From NCBI GenBank assembly GCA_963798295.1, contig CAWCSV010000007.1, positions 2,294,001 through 2,358,000 of the forward strand: a DNA stretch of 64,000 nucleotides, written 5' to 3'. This DNA is from Palsa-89 sp963798295. GTDB lineage: Bacteria > Acidobacteriota > Terriglobia > Bryobacterales > Bryobacteraceae. The notes below the pieces were generated by a model. It had not been told where the DNA came from. It saw only the letters and a program-made list of their open reading frames with translations, and ran no database searches. Numbering within the stretch: the first letter of the stretch is position 1; every line of letters starts with the position of its first letter. Of the stretch, positions 16,004 to 26,919 are shown piece by piece. Both the position numbers and the translations under genes were made by a program.

Positions 16004-18691
16004 CATCTGATATTCATCACATTAGATCCATTCTTCCGCAGTAACCAGACTTTGATGATTTGCGTGAGCAGCACATAGCTGAGCAGCGTCAGCATCAGGA
16101 TCGGCCAGTACATCCGCGGCAGATGTGTGAGGCCCAGCGAAGAGGCCAGCGGGGAATACGGCAACCACATTCCGAAGGCCATGATGGATAACGTTGTCGA
16201 CCGTCAGCGGCCAACTCGCCCGGCTCTGCAGGAAGGGAATCTTATTGGTGCGAATGACGTGAATGATGAGCGTCTGCGTCATCAGCGACTCGACGAACCA
16301 GCCCGTCTGAAATACGGACGCGCGGGATGGGTCCCAGCAGTTGAAAACCCAGAGCATGACGAAGAAGGTCGTGTAGTCGAAGATCGAGCTGATGGGGCCG
16401 ATGAAAAGGATGAACCGCGTGATCTCACCGATGTTCCAGGGCCGCGGCCGCGCCACCTGCTCTTCGTCCACGGCGTCGGTCGGGATCGGCACTTGCGAAA
16501 AGTCGTAGAGCAGGTTGTTGGTCAACACCTGGATCGGAGCCATCGGAAGGAAGGGCAGGAAGGCGCTCGCTCCCAGCACGCTGAACATGTTGCCGAAGTT
16601 GGAGCTCGCCCCCATCCGGATGTACTTGAGGATGTTCGCGAAGACCTTCCGGCCCTCGATCACGCCCCCTTCCAGCACCATGAGGTCCTTCTCCAGCAGG
16701 ATCAGATCCGCCGACTCCTTGGCGATGTCCGTGGCCGTGTCCACCGAGATGCCGATGTCCGCGGCTCGCAAGGCGGGAGCATCGTTGATTCCGTCGCCCA
16801 TGAATCCGACGACGTGTCCCTTGCCCCGGAGAACGCGGATGACCCGCTGCTTGTGGGCGGGAGAGAGGCGGGCGAAGAGCGTGGCCTTCTCCGCCGCGTC
16901 GGCCAGCTCGGCATCGGACATTTTCTCCACGTCGCCGCCGAGCAGCATGGGGTCGGCCGAGAGGCCCACGTCCTTGCAAACCTTTCGGCTGATGAGCTGG
17001 TTGTCGCCGGTGAGGATTTTTACCGCTACGCCGTGCTTGTGAAGGGCCTCGATGGCACGTCCCGCGGTGTTCTTGGGCGGGTCCAGAAACGCGACGTATC
17101 CTTTGAGCACAAGCTCGCGCTCGTCGTCCTTTGAGCAGATCTGCTTTCCCGGCAGCTCCTTTCTTGCCACCGCCAGAACCCGGAAGCCATCGTTGCTGAG
17201 GCTCTCGTACTCTTCCTTCAGCCCGACCATCAGGTTGGGGTCCATCGGCGACAGCTTCCCGTCCAGCTCGAAGTGCGAGCACTGGTGGAAGACCTCTTCC
17301 GGAGCGCCCTTGGTGAGGAGGATCGCTTTGCCTTCGGGATCCTGCCACCAGTACGGACATCATGCGCCGCGTGAAGTCGAACGGGATTTCGTCCAGCTTC
17401 TTGTACTTCTCGACCAACGCTTGCCCGTGGAAGTCGGCGCTATCCAGGATCGCCCGGTCGAGCAGGTTCTTGAGGCCCGTCTGGAAGTGGCTGATCAGGT
17501 AGCCATCCAGGAGCACTTCCTCGCTTTCCTCGCCCGGCGACGTTGCAATGCCGCTGGAGGACGACGCGGTCCTCGGTGAGCGTGCCGGTTTTGTCGGTGC
17601 ACAACACATCCATGCCCCCGAAGTTCTGGATGGCGTTGAGCCGCTTGACGATCACCTTCTTGCGGCTCATGGCGAGCGCGCCCTTGGAGAGGCAGACGGA
17701 GACGATCATGGGCAGCATCTCGGGGGTGAGGCCCACGGCCACCGCCATCGCGAAGAAAAAGGCGCTCTTCCAATCGTGCTTGGTGAACCCGTTGATGAGG
17801 AACACCAGCGGCACCATCACCGCCATGAGCCGGATCATGAGCCAGGTGAAGCGGTTGAGGCCCTGGTCGAAGCTGGTCGGCGGCGGTTCTTCCGTGATCG
17901 AGCCGGCCATGCTGCCGAGATAGGTGTTGACTCCCGGTAGTGACCACGACCGCGGTCGCCGTGCCGCTTTCGACGCTGGTCCCCATGAAGCAGGTGTTCT
18001 TGAGCTCAGTGGGTGAGCTCACATCCTTGGTCTGGGGGTCGTGGAACTTCTCGACCGGGAGCGACTCCCCGGTGAGGCTCCCCTGGCTGACGAAGAGGTC
18101 TTTGGAAGAGAGCACCCGCACGTCGCCCGGGATCATGTCGCCGGCGGACAGCTTGATGATGTCCCCGGGCACCAGGTCCCGCAGCGGCATCTCCTTCGCG
18201 TCGCCATCCCGAATGACGGTGGCGGTCACATGGATCATGGCCTTGAGCTTCGCCGCCGCCGCGTCCGCCCGGGCCTCCTGCACGAAGCGGAGCGTCGACG
18301 CTGAGCACCACCATGGCCGCCATCACGGTTCCGGCGCGCGCGTCGCCGGTCGCGAATGAAATCGCCGACAGAGTCGCCCAGCAGGATCACCAGCGGATTG
18401 CGCATGATTTTCAGCAGGCGGACGAACCAGCCTTGCCGGCGCTCTTGCGCCACTTCATTCGGCCCCGTCGTGCGCGCGCGCTCTTCGGCCTCCGCTTGCG
18501 TCAGGCCCGTCGGCGGTCGTCCGCAAAGATTGGAGCAGCTCTTCGCCGTCCTTCCGCGCGGCATCGAGGACAGCGGGTGAAACACGAATGTTCTCGTGCT
18601 TCGCCTTGGTGTGAATCGCCGGCTGGACAGGAGGCGTGGATGGTTCCGCGCGACCGGACCCTGCTGTGCTGCCGGCGTTGATTAAGGCCAT
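16004..18691 (-). CDS. mgtA: Mg2+-transporting P-type ATPase, frame-disrupted
   Basis: Reading across several frame changes gives a ~890-residue type III P-type ATPase. Visible elements in order are the N-terminal GLTQAEAEERARTTGPNEV, the A-domain LTGESLPVEK, the family's TPEMLPMIV helix, the phosphorylation site DKTGTLTEDR, the N-domain (FDFTRRMMSVLV), ILTGDNQLISRKV, the hinge GDGINDAPALRAADIGISVD, and C-terminal helices ending WLLRKNGSN. These match MgtA/MgtB magnesium importers. Frame changes occur near 18480, 18290, 17935, 17540, 17350 and 16180. At 17350 an extra G separates SVLVA from DPEGKAIL. The conserved residues survive, so sequencing error is likelier than decay, but six breaks in one gene leave pseudogenisation open. 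No leader or riboswitch is apparent upstream. Confidence 0.8.
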
Positions 18692-18945
18692 GCCGTTTTA
18701 TCCATAGCTCCGAGAACCGATCCGGTGGAAGAAATGCCGGACATGTTGCGCCTCGATGAGCAGTGTCTCACAGCACGCGTTCGTCCATGCCGATAGTTGG
18801 CCGATCGCGGGAAGATTTCTGGACTTGTTACGTCTTGGTGCCACTTTGCCATATTCATATTGCAATTCGAAACTGCGCTCGACGCCCGCGGTCATCGCTA
18901 TCGCCAATGCACCCCCCTTCGGGCAAAGGCAGCGCTTGCCGCTGA

Positions 18946-19230
18946 AGTCCAGTCGGGCGAAGCGTGCAATCGCCTCGGCTTGATGGCGGCAGGCGAACTG
19001 GTCGCCCAGGGAGTCCGACCGAAATCAAGGGCCAGCAAACCGGGCGCCTGTTGGAGGTGGTCGTTGACCAACCGCAAAAGGCGGCGGATCTGCTGAACAA
19101 CGATACGGAACCTTGGCGCATCGCGCTGTCTGGCGATCGGCTGCATGTCGTTACTGATGAAGATCCGGTGAGTGGCGAGAAGTCAACGAAGGAGAAGTTG
19201 CAATCGAATGGCCCAAATGGCTGCGCCCGG
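18946..19230 (+). pseudogene. ABC transporter ATP-binding protein, C-terminal remnant
   Basis: After one frame repair near 19013 the translation reads EACNRLGLMAAGELVAQG, then SPTEIKGQQTGRLLEV and WRIALSGDRLHVV. That is the region after the Walker B/H-loop of ABC-2 type (drug export) ATPases. The nucleotide-binding core is missing upstream, where the frame becomes unrelated sequence. This is therefore a remnant of about 95 residues. It overlaps, on the other strand, a decayed universal stress protein. Confidence 0.6.
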
Positions 19231-19460
19231 GAACGTGTCCGATGACCAGCACGTCAGCCTTCGTTTGCTCCGCCGCGCGATTCAACAACTCCGGGACACT
19301 GCCGCTATCGATGATAACTTCGGCCTTCGTACCTACGTCGACATGCGATCCTCCCGGGCCGCAGATCTCCACGCTACTATAGCCATGAGTCGACATCATG
19401 ATAAGGTCGACGTTACGGTCACGAGCCACTTTCACGATTTCGTGGGCGGATCACCTCTCA
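19151..19460 (-). pseudogene. universal stress protein (UspA-type), decayed
   Basis: The minus strand encodes two pieces of a UspA-like protein joined without the usual linker: AHEIVKVARDRNVDLIMMSTH, the end of one Usp domain, and AEVIIDSGSVPELLNRAAEQ followed by ADVLVIGHVPGRSHLG, part of a second domain with its ATP-loop GxxG-type end. A full tandem Usp would be ~280-300 residues; about 95 are present. The surrounding 300 bases show no intact copy, so internal deletion is likely. Confidence 0.6.
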
Positions 19461-19850
19461 GCGGCACGTTTGTAACCCAGTGCACAAAAAAGAACTTCCC
19501 CAGATCTCCGTTTTTGACGGCGTTTTGATGTTTCTCGCGATATCTTTCCAACATGGCCTTGGCATTCGTTGAGAATTTCTGGTGTCGTTCTCTACGATAG
19601 AAATAGAAAGCGGGGAACCTCCAAAGTATCCGGGGGCGTTTTGGAAGAGCACTTCTGCCAGTGCCGGCTGCAAACCTCAGGAGCGTGGAATGCGAACGGG
19701 TAAAAGACGCCCGGTTCAGACCAACGCGTCATGGCTCGGCGCCGAAAAGCGGGCGGAACGAGGTGAGCACTTTTGAACAGACGCCTTGGAAACTTGGCTG
19801 CATGATCATGATTTGGCGCGAGGGGTTGGCTAGAAAGCACAAACCCTAAA
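19461..19850. other. stretch without a supported gene
   Basis: I see no conserved reading frame, RNA or repeat between the stress-protein remnant and the cytochrome operon. The promoter of the operon should lie near its right end, but no clear -35/-10 pair can be picked out. Confidence 0.4.
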
Positions 19851-19894
19851 AGCATGAAAAGAAAGAGACTCTCCTGAAACGACCCTCTCGTGCG

Positions 19895-22048
19895 GTGCGA
19901 TTTGTAGCATTGGCGGTACTGGTCGCTCTTTGCCTAAGCGGCCAGACCGCGAAGCAAACACGGACACTCCGCGACAAGGCTGCATCGATTGATTTCGTGA
20001 CCCCCGGCTTGGTGATCACAATCAACTCGGCCGCCATCGCCGCTAATGGCACGATCACAGTCACGTACACTTTGGCTGATCCCAACGGGTTACCTCTGGA
20101 TGCAACCGGCGCCACCACGCCGGGCGTCATCTCGCTGGCATACGTGGCATCCTACATTCCCAAGGGCCAGGCACAATATGTGGCCTACACAACCTCGCAG
20201 GCCACTGGCGCGGTGCTGGGCACCATCACCCGCCCGGATTTTGAAACGAGCGGTGGTACGGTCATGCAGGTAGCACCGGGCCAATACAAATACACTTACG
20301 CCGCTCGGGCGCCCTCGGGATTCGACGCCAGCGTGACCACTACGGTCGCGGTCGACGGCAATCGCGATCTCACGCCATTCGATCTGGGTACCAGCTACGC
20401 CGGCACCACGTTTAACTTCGTTCCCAATGGTTCAGCAGTTACCGTCACTCGCGACGTCATCGAAACGCAGAGCTGCAACACCTGCCATTACCAGCTGGCC
20501 TTCCACGGAGGTTATGCCCACGGCATGCAGATGTGTGTGCTCTGTCACCAACCGCAAAACGCCGATCCGGTCACAGGCAATACGCTGGACGCCAAGGTCT
20601 TCTTTCACAAGATCCACATGGGGTCGCAGTTGCCCAGCGTCGTTGGCACCGCGACCACGCCCGGAGTCCCGTTCGAGGTAGCGGGCTATATGAATGCCCT
20701 CAGTAATTTTTCTACGGTGATCGATCCCGCCGATCCACGGCGCTGCGAAGTTTGCCACAGCCAAACCACCGGCGCGAAACAAGCCACTGCCTTTTTGAGC
20801 CAGCCCAGCCGCGCGGCCTGCGGCGCTTGCCACGACGACATCAATTTCGCCACTGGCTTTTCTAATGGTCCAGAGGTCAACCACCCTGGCGGACCCCAAG
20901 CGGACGACACTCAGTGCGCCAACTGCCATATCCCACAGGGGGAGCTGCCCTTCGACGCTTCCATCATGGGCGCGCACGTGGTGGCCACTGACACCAAGGC
21001 TACCTATCCGGAGAATCCCGATACGCTGCTGGCGGGCATCAACCTAGCCATTACCAGTGTGACCAATACCGGTGCCGGACGATCTCCCACCGTCAACTAC
21101 ACTCTGCGCGACGACAAGGGCAACAATATCGCCGTGTCGACCACCGCGACTGTGAGTTTCACTATGGCCGGTCCCACCAGCGACTACGGCTACACCAGCT
21201 TCGGTAGCGGCACTGCCAGCACGCCAGGATACGTTACAGAGAGCGTTTCGACGTCGGCCTGTAGTTCCGGAGGCGCTTGCACTTACACCTTCACCCACGC
21301 CATTCCAGCGGGCGCGACAGGGACATACACCATCGGAGGGGAGGCGCGCACGACTGTGACAGTGCTGGCGGGCACGACTACTGCGCAAACCGTCGAGTTA
21401 GGCGCCATGAACCCGGTCGTCAACTTCTCGGTGGATGGCTCGGCGGTAGCGCCGCGCCGTACGGTCATCGCGCTCGGCAACTGCAATAACTGCCACGTCT
21501 TTCTTTCCGAGCACGGCGGCCTGCGCAACAACACCGAGTACTGCGTGCTCTGTCACAATCCCTCCAACACGGATGCCAGTACGCGCGCCACCGCTGTGAT
21601 TGCCTCGTACCAGACCCAGCCGCCGCAAGGCATCAATTTCAATCTATTGGTTCACCGTATTCACGATGGCGTGAATGCCGCCGCTGATGGCCCCAAGAAC
21701 CCCTACATCGTTGTGGGCCATGGCGGGAGCATTAACAACTTCTCCGGCATACTGTTCCCAGTCATGAGCCCTGCGGGAGAAGCCACCTACATGCAAAACT
21801 GCGCGATGTGCCACGTCAATAGCACGGAGCAAAACGACCTGCCTCTGATGGGCAACTTGAATCAGGTCGTCGATCCCCAGGGCTGGATCAATCCGGTAGG
21901 ACCTATCTCTTCGGCTTGCAGCGGATGTCACGTCTCCAAGGACGAGGCGTCTCACTTCCTTGCAAATACGGATGCGTTGGGAGAGAGTTGCAGCGTGTGC
22001 CATTCCGCCGGCGCGCAGTTCGCGGTTGACGCGGAACACACTCCATAA
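19895..22048 (+). CDS. OmcA/MtrC-family decaheme c-type cytochrome
   Basis: This 717-residue secreted protein has exactly ten CXXCH sites: CNTCH, CVLCH, CEVCH, CGACH and CANCH in the first half, then CNNCH, CVLCH, CAMCH, CSGCH and CSVCH. A beta-rich domain precedes each five-haem group, the layout of OmcA/MtrC outer-surface cytochromes. FFHKIHMGSQLP and NLLVHRIHDGVN are the family's haem-adjacent signatures. Such proteins deliver electrons to extracellular minerals or electrodes. Start: GTG 19895, before a signal helix (FVALAVLVALCLSGQT). An ATG at 19854 would join if one base were repaired, adding a basic start. No lipobox is evident. It is the first gene of the multihaem operon. Confidence 0.9.
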   Translation: MRFVALAVLVALCLSGQTAKQTRTLRDKAASIDFVTPGLVITINSAAIAANGTITVTYTLADPNGLPLDATGATTPGVISLAYVASYIPKGQAQYVAYTTSQATGAVLGTITRPDFETSGGTVMQVAPGQYKYTYAARAPSGFDASVTTTVAVDGNRDLTPFDLGTSYAGTTFNFVPNGSAVTVTRDVIETQSCNTCHYQLAFHGGYAHGMQMCVLCHQPQNADPVTGNTLDAKVFFHKIHMGSQLPSVVGTATTPGVPFEVAGYMNALSNFSTVIDPADPRRCEVCHSQTTGAKQATAFLSQPSRAACGACHDDINFATGFSNGPEVNHPGGPQADDTQCANCHIPQGELPFDASIMGAHVVATDTKATYPENPDTLLAGINLAITSVTNTGAGRSPTVNYTLRDDKGNNIAVSTTATVSFTMAGPTSDYGYTSFGSGTASTPGYVTESVSTSACSSGGACTYTFTHAIPAGATGTYTIGGEARTTVTVLAGTTTAQTVELGAMNPVVNFSVDGSAVAPRRTVIALGNCNNCHVFLSEHGGLRNNTEYCVLCHNPSNTDASTRATAVIASYQTQPPQGINFNLLVHRIHDGVNAAADGPKNPYIVVGHGGSINNFSGILFPVMSPAGEATYMQNCAMCHVNSTEQNDLPLMGNLNQVVDPQGWINPVGPISSACSGCHVSKDEASHFLANTDALGESCSVCHSAGAQFAVDAEHTP

Positions 22049-22115
22049 ATGTTTGCAAAAGACGCTCGGCGACGTCTCCGGCCAGCTATGCCGTAAACGA
22101 AAGGAAAATCTGACG

Positions 22116-22820
22116 ATGACGTTACGCTCCGGTGTTTATATTGTCCCCACCGACCGGTGGTACATCGAACGGACGGTCTGGTTGATCGCCGGAGTGGTTC
22201 TGTTAGCAAGCACCGCGATGGCGTTGTTGATGAGCCCTCTGTGGATTTTGGGAGTCATCGCGACGGGGCTGGTTTCAATCAATGTCGCTTTTACGGGTCT
22301 TTGTCCGGTGGGCAGCGTGCTGCGCCTGCTTGGCTTCACGCCAATGCTCGGGTCGAACACCACAGGGCGTTGGAACCTATACTTCATGCAGACAGACAAA
22401 TGGTATCTGGAGCGCCGCATCTATCTTGCAGTTGGAATCAATATCTCCGTCGCGTCGGTACTGATGCTCGCATACAGTGCGTGGTTTGGCCTGTTCACGC
22501 TCTTTGTCGGCGGCGCAATGGTGTGGTTTGCCGCGACTGGCTTTTGCGTGATGGCAAATGGGCTTTACTGGCTTGGCGCCGAGCCGCGCTTGGCACCGGA
22601 ATCGCTGCCTTCAGGCCGGTGCACAGAATGTCCAAAGTCGGGTGAGTGTCTGGGTGGACACCCAATCCTGGTACGAAGAGATCTTATCCAGCCGCGGGCA
22701 ACTCCCTTGACCAACGGCTTACCTTCCCGAAGATTGGCTGATCAGATGCACGAAAGCGTGACTGTCGGGAGGCGCCATGACGGGGCGCGGTTCGCCGTTG
22801 ACGCAGTGCACGCGCAATAA
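22116..22820 (+). CDS. double DUF2892 (YgaP-like) membrane protein
   Basis: The start is the ATG at 22116, behind an AAAGGAAAA ribosome site. The ~234-residue protein holds two copies of a ~70-residue unit. Each begins with a YIVPTDRWYIERTVWL or YFMQTDKWYLERRIYL turn and continues with a helical hairpin; the first ends NVAFTGLCPVGSVLRLLG. This is the DUF2892 hairpin of YgaP. The tail carries a cysteine cluster (CTECPKSGEC) that could bind a metal or Fe-S centre. Lying between two decaheme genes, it may help electron transfer or cytochrome assembly at the inner membrane. That is inference, as no function is known for this fused form. Confidence 0.75.
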   Translation: MTLRSGVYIVPTDRWYIERTVWLIAGVVLLASTAMALLMSPLWILGVIATGLVSINVAFTGLCPVGSVLRLLGFTPMLGSNTTGRWNLYFMQTDKWYLERRIYLAVGINISVASVLMLAYSAWFGLFTLFVGGAMVWFAATGFCVMANGLYWLGAEPRLAPESLPSGRCTECPKSGECLGGHPILVRRDLIQPRATPLTNGLPSRRLADQMHESVTVGRRHDGARFAVDAVHAQ

Positions 22821-22839
22821 TCATGCCCCAAGTCCGGTG

Positions 22840-23742
22840 ATGACGCAAACGCGCGCGCTCCTGTTCAGTCTATGTTTGGCGGCGGTGGCGCCTTCACTGG
22901 CAGCAGCACCGGCGCTTCCGCCCGGTTATGTCGGTTCCGAGACCTGCATGGCCTGCCACGAAGATATCTATAACGGGCTCGTCAAGAACGCGCATCACGC
23001 GCTGGCTGTCGACACCAAACGGGGATGGGTGGGGCGTGAGTGCGAGGCCTGTCACGGGCCCGGCCAGATGCATGCCGAAGGTCCTTCGGCCGACAACATT
23101 CAGAATCCTGCGAACCTGCCGGCCGCGGCGGCCGATAAAATCTGTCTCACCTGTCATCTGAATCAGCCGACGCAAATCGGACGGCTGGAAAGCAGCCACG
23201 CCCACAATCAGATCGCCTGCACTGCTTGCCACAAAATGCATGAGAGCCAGCCGCTGGTGGTTCGCAAGGCCGATGCAACCAATAAACTGTGCGCCAGCTG
23301 CCACCTCAATGAGTGGGCCCAGTTCCAGCGCCCGTTCCATCACAAGCTTCCCGAAGGCGCGATGAGCTGTGTGGACTGTCACAATCCGCACGGCAGCATC
23401 CGTCCATTTATGCTTCAAAGTTTCGCTGCCAATGAACCGGGCTGCTTCAAATGCCACGGCGACAAGCGCGGCCCTTTTACATTCGAGCATGCGCCAGTGC
23501 GCTTTGAAGGCTGCCAGGCGTGTCACGAGCCGCATGGCTCGGCGAATCCGAGGATGCTTATACGCGCCGAGGTTCGCTTCGTCTGCCTGGAATGCCATGC
23601 GAACCTTCCCAACACGCCGGTAAAAGTGATGGGCGTCGTGCCACCGGCCTTTCATGATTTGAGATCGCCCGTGTTTCAGAACTGCACCGTGTGTCATCAG
23701 AAGATTCACGGCAGCTACGTGGACAGGAACCTGTTGAAATGA
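22840..23742 (+). CDS. DmsE/MtrA-like periplasmic decaheme cytochrome
   Basis: I chose the ATG at 22840, which starts a clean signal peptide (RALLFSLCLAAVAPSLAAA); the longer frame overlaps the previous gene. The mature protein has ten CXXCH sites (CMACH, CEACH, CLTCH, CTACH, CASCH, CVDCH, CFKCH, CQACH, CLECH, CTVCH) in ~300 residues, with the repeated CHxPHGS pattern of the DmsE/MtrA/PioA group. These decahemes plug an outer-membrane barrel and carry electrons from periplasm to the surface cytochrome. The stop overlaps the start of the barrel gene (ATGA), the expected MtrA-MtrB pairing. Confidence 0.9.
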   Translation: MTQTRALLFSLCLAAVAPSLAAAPALPPGYVGSETCMACHEDIYNGLVKNAHHALAVDTKRGWVGRECEACHGPGQMHAEGPSADNIQNPANLPAAAADKICLTCHLNQPTQIGRLESSHAHNQIACTACHKMHESQPLVVRKADATNKLCASCHLNEWAQFQRPFHHKLPEGAMSCVDCHNPHGSIRPFMLQSFAANEPGCFKCHGDKRGPFTFEHAPVRFEGCQACHEPHGSANPRMLIRAEVRFVCLECHANLPNTPVKVMGVVPPAFHDLRSPVFQNCTVCHQKIHGSYVDRNLLK

Positions 23743-25804
23743 GGGCTCTCCTGTTCATCCTCGGGAGCTTGCCAGTTCTGGCACAAGCGCCAGTGCAACA
23801 ACCCGCGACGCCCGCACCTGCTACAACGCCTGCGCAGGCCACCACGCCTGCATCCGCTCCAACGACACCGCCGGCCACGACGCCGGCCGCGGCCGCCAGT
23901 TCGAGCGATGCCGCTTCGCCGGTGCCATCCACCGAACCCTTTTTGGCCGGTTGGATAGACCTGGGCTACGTGTGGAACAGCGGCGTAGGGGGAAGCTACG
24001 ACACGTATCGCAGCATCATCGACATTCACTCCGGCCCCAAGCTGCTTGGCACGGACTTCACTCTCACCGATCCGAAACATCGCTGGTTCGACACCATTCA
24101 GGTGCGCGCCACCACTTGGGGCGCGGAACCAGCCGAATCCCTACACATTGAAGCGAAGAAGTCCGGCATCTACGATTTCAACGCCGATTATCGCGACTTC
24201 GCCTACTTCAACAATCTGCCTTCCTTCGCCGATCCGCTGCTCGGCCAAGGCGTGGTGTTGGACGAACAATCCTTCGATACCCGGCGCAAGATCGCGGCGC
24301 TCTCGCTCGACATTCTGCCCGGCCATTGGTGGTCTCCCTATTTCGGTTGGGATCGTGACTCCGATTCCGGCTCGGGCGTGTCCGCGTTTGTCAGCGACAG
24401 CAATGTCTATCCGGTCCCCACTACACTGTTTGATTCCACCGACCTGTATCGAGGCGGCATTCGCTTTGAGAAACCGCATTTTCACGTGACGCTCGAAGAG
24501 GGCGGCACGGCATTCAAGAGCGACCAGAGCCTCTATCAGGCGACCGGCACCGTAAAAAACGGTAATTTTTCAGCGCCGATTTTCGGTGAAACTTTGGACC
24601 TCACCAGCCTCCTGGCGGCTTACGGCATCGGCGGATCAAGCGCCTACAGCAAAGCTTACCTGACGGCCAATCCCACCAGTTGGCTGGATATTTATGGCCA
24701 GTTTCTTTACAGCCAGCCCAACACCAACGTTCACTATCAGCAGTACGACAGCGGCAATCTTTATTTGCAGAGCCAGATTCTGTTCTATTCGAGCGAACAG
24801 GAAATCATCAACGCCGCAGCCGAACAGCCGCACACCACCGGCAGCATCGGCGCCGAAATCCGGCCGTTCAAGCACCTGCGGATCGTCGAGAACTGGATGA
24901 CGGACCGGTTGCACGACGCCGGATCGTCCGCCTCCCTCGACACGCTGCTGATCGCCGGATCGCCGCTGGCGCTCAGTGCGCTGCTCGATTCGGCGTTGGT
25001 AATGAACTATAACCAGGAATCGCTCGACGTCTTCTATGACGCCTCGTCCAAGCTCACGCTGCGCGGCGGCTATCGCTATGTGTGGGGCAACGCGCAGTAC
25101 GCCTTCCTGCCGGCCGCTGGCCTGGTCAGTTCCGATCAACAGCAACTGAGGCAAAACATCGGAATCGGCTCGGCCACCTTCCGGCCCTCGCAGAAAATCT
25201 CCCTGACCGGCGAGGTGGAGGGCGCGTCGTCGAGCGGGGTTTACTTTCGAACCAGCCTGTACAATTATCAGAAAGTGCGGGCGCAGGTGCACTATCAACC
25301 CTTGCAAACGCTCAGCATTTCGGGCGACTTCATGCTGTTGGACAATCAGAATCCGCTGGCCGGAACCAATTACAAGTACACGTCTCATCAGGAGTCGCTG
25401 TCGTTTTACTGGTCGCCCAAAAACAGCAAGCTGTTCGACATCCAGGGCTCCTACACGCGTGGCGATATGGTTTCCAACATCGGGTATCCTCGATCCCGGC
25501 ACCCTCTCCCCGCAAGTGTCGCGTTATGTCGACGATTCCCACACCGGCACCGCGCTTATCGACCTGGCATGGCCGCATGGCAAACGTTTTGCTCCCAAGC
25601 TATCGGCTGGCGGATCGTTCTTCATCTCCTCCGGCAGCCGGCCCACCAGCTACTATCAGCCCGTCGTCAAGCTTTGGGTGCCGCTCGGAAAGCACGTGAC
25701 TTGGTTCAGCAAATGGGAGTATTACGGATACGGCGAAGCGTTCTATCTCTATCAAGGATTCCGGACGCAACCTGGTGACCACGGGAGTGAGGTTAACCCG
25801 ATGA
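23739..25804 (+). CDS. outer-membrane barrel of the cytochrome conduit (MtrB/PioB-like), frame-disrupted
   Basis: The ~688-residue protein has a signal peptide (RALLFILGSLPVLAQ), a proline/threonine/alanine-rich linker (~residues 22-70), and then long alternating beta strands with aromatic girdles (GWIDLGYVWNSG, RGGYRYVWGNAQY). It ends, after a frame change near 25770, in NLVTTGVRLTR, a barrel-closing strand. A second frame change lies near 25485 (after MVSNIGY). Length and partner fit MtrB/PioB, the ~26-strand porin that sheathes the decaheme. Overall similarity to MtrB seems weak, and the N-terminal CXXC of MtrB is absent, so it could be an acidobacterial barrel of separate origin. ATGA coupling to the decaheme gene supports the role. 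Confidence 0.75.
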
Positions 25805-25806
25805 GC

Positions 25807-26919
25807 ATGACGAACCGCACGCTGTTTGCTGTGCTGGTCTCCGCGCTCGCGGCGCGTGCCGCCAGCTTCACGGCCGATTCGGCGCGCGGCGAGCGCTTGT
25901 TTGAAACGCTTTCCTGCATCCAGTGCCACAGCGTCAATGGAACCGGTGGAAGCTGTCGGCGCCGGACTCGGACGCATGCTGGACCGGGGCTTCACTCCGC
26001 GCCACTCTCGCGGCCACCATGTGGAATCATGCGCCCGCCATGTGGGCCGCCATGCGCGACCGGCAGATCACCGCCGGCGAACTCGACCAGCAGGCCGCGC
26101 AGGATCTGATGGCATTCTTATACGCCGCGCGTTTTTTTGAACAACCGGGCGACGCGGGACGCGGCAAGCAAGCGTTCGAGGGCCTCGGTTGCGCGGGCTG
26201 CCACAACCTAAACGAGCTCCGTGAGCCAATGGCGAGGCCTCGCCGATCCCATTGCGCTCGCTGACGCCATGTGGAACCATCGCGCCCAGATGCTGGCCGC
26301 CGCTGCGTCGAAGGGCGTCGCCGTTCCGCAATTCAGCGCGCAGGACCTCACCGACATGCTGGTTTATCTTCGCAACCTGCCCGGCACGCGCGAAGCAAAT
26401 CGGCGTATTCCGCATCACGGCGGCAGGCGCCGGCGGACGCCATATTTCAATCCGCCGGTTGCGCCAAGTGCCATCAGACAGTGGAAGCGATTGGCCATGA
26501 GCGTTCAAGGCAAAACGCTCACCGAGATCGCGGCCGAGATGTGGAATCACGCGCCTCGCATGGCGGCGGCCGGAGCGCCGCTCTGCTCCGCTTGACCCCG
26601 GACGAGATGCCGGCCTGGTCAGCTCCTTTTGGGCCGCGAAGTTCTTCGAGGATGCGGGCCGACCCGGCGCCGGGCAGCCGCGTCTTCGCGAATAAGAACT
26701 GCACGGTCTGTCACAACGACGCTTCCAGCGGAGCGCCCCAACTGCCCGCTCCGGGCGAGCGAATTCACCGGCGCGGCGATGGTCTCGGTGCTGTGGAGCC
26801 ACGGACCGCACATGCTGGATCAGATGAAAACCAAGGGCCTCGCGTGGCCGAGCTTCGAAGGCTCGCAGATGGCCGACCTGATCGCGTACTTGAACTCCGG
26901 CAAACTTGCACATCCATGA
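25807..26919 (+). CDS. tetraheme cytochrome c with four tandem domains, frame-disrupted
   Basis: Read across about six frame changes (near 25955, 26220, 26400, 26490, 26590 and 26745), the gene encodes a signal peptide (TLFAVLVSALAARAA) and four class-I-like haem domains. Each has a CXXCH (CIQCH, CAGCH, CAKCH, CTVCH) and a following MWNHAPAMW-type helix (MWNHRAQML, MWNHAPRMA, LWSHGPHML) that may supply the axial Met. It is a periplasmic electron shuttle by composition. The stop overlaps the start of the NapC-like gene (ATGA). The number of breaks is high even for this window, so the exact sequence is uncertain, but the repeated design is clear. Confidence 0.7.

Noticed and set aside
16127..17134. 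Long plus-strand reading frame antisense to the Mg2+ ATPase
   Set aside because: It is rich in Arg/Asp/His shadow composition and lies fully opposite a conserved P-type ATPase; no family match is seen.
16425..17609. Minus-strand 394-residue frame inside the Mg2+ ATPase gene
   Set aside because: Its first part is real ATPase sequence; the rest is the wrong frame after a base insertion near 17350.
24636..25502. Minus-strand 288-residue frame inside the outer-membrane barrel gene
   Set aside because: It is antisense to a conserved barrel with its own signal peptide and coupling; no domain is recognised.
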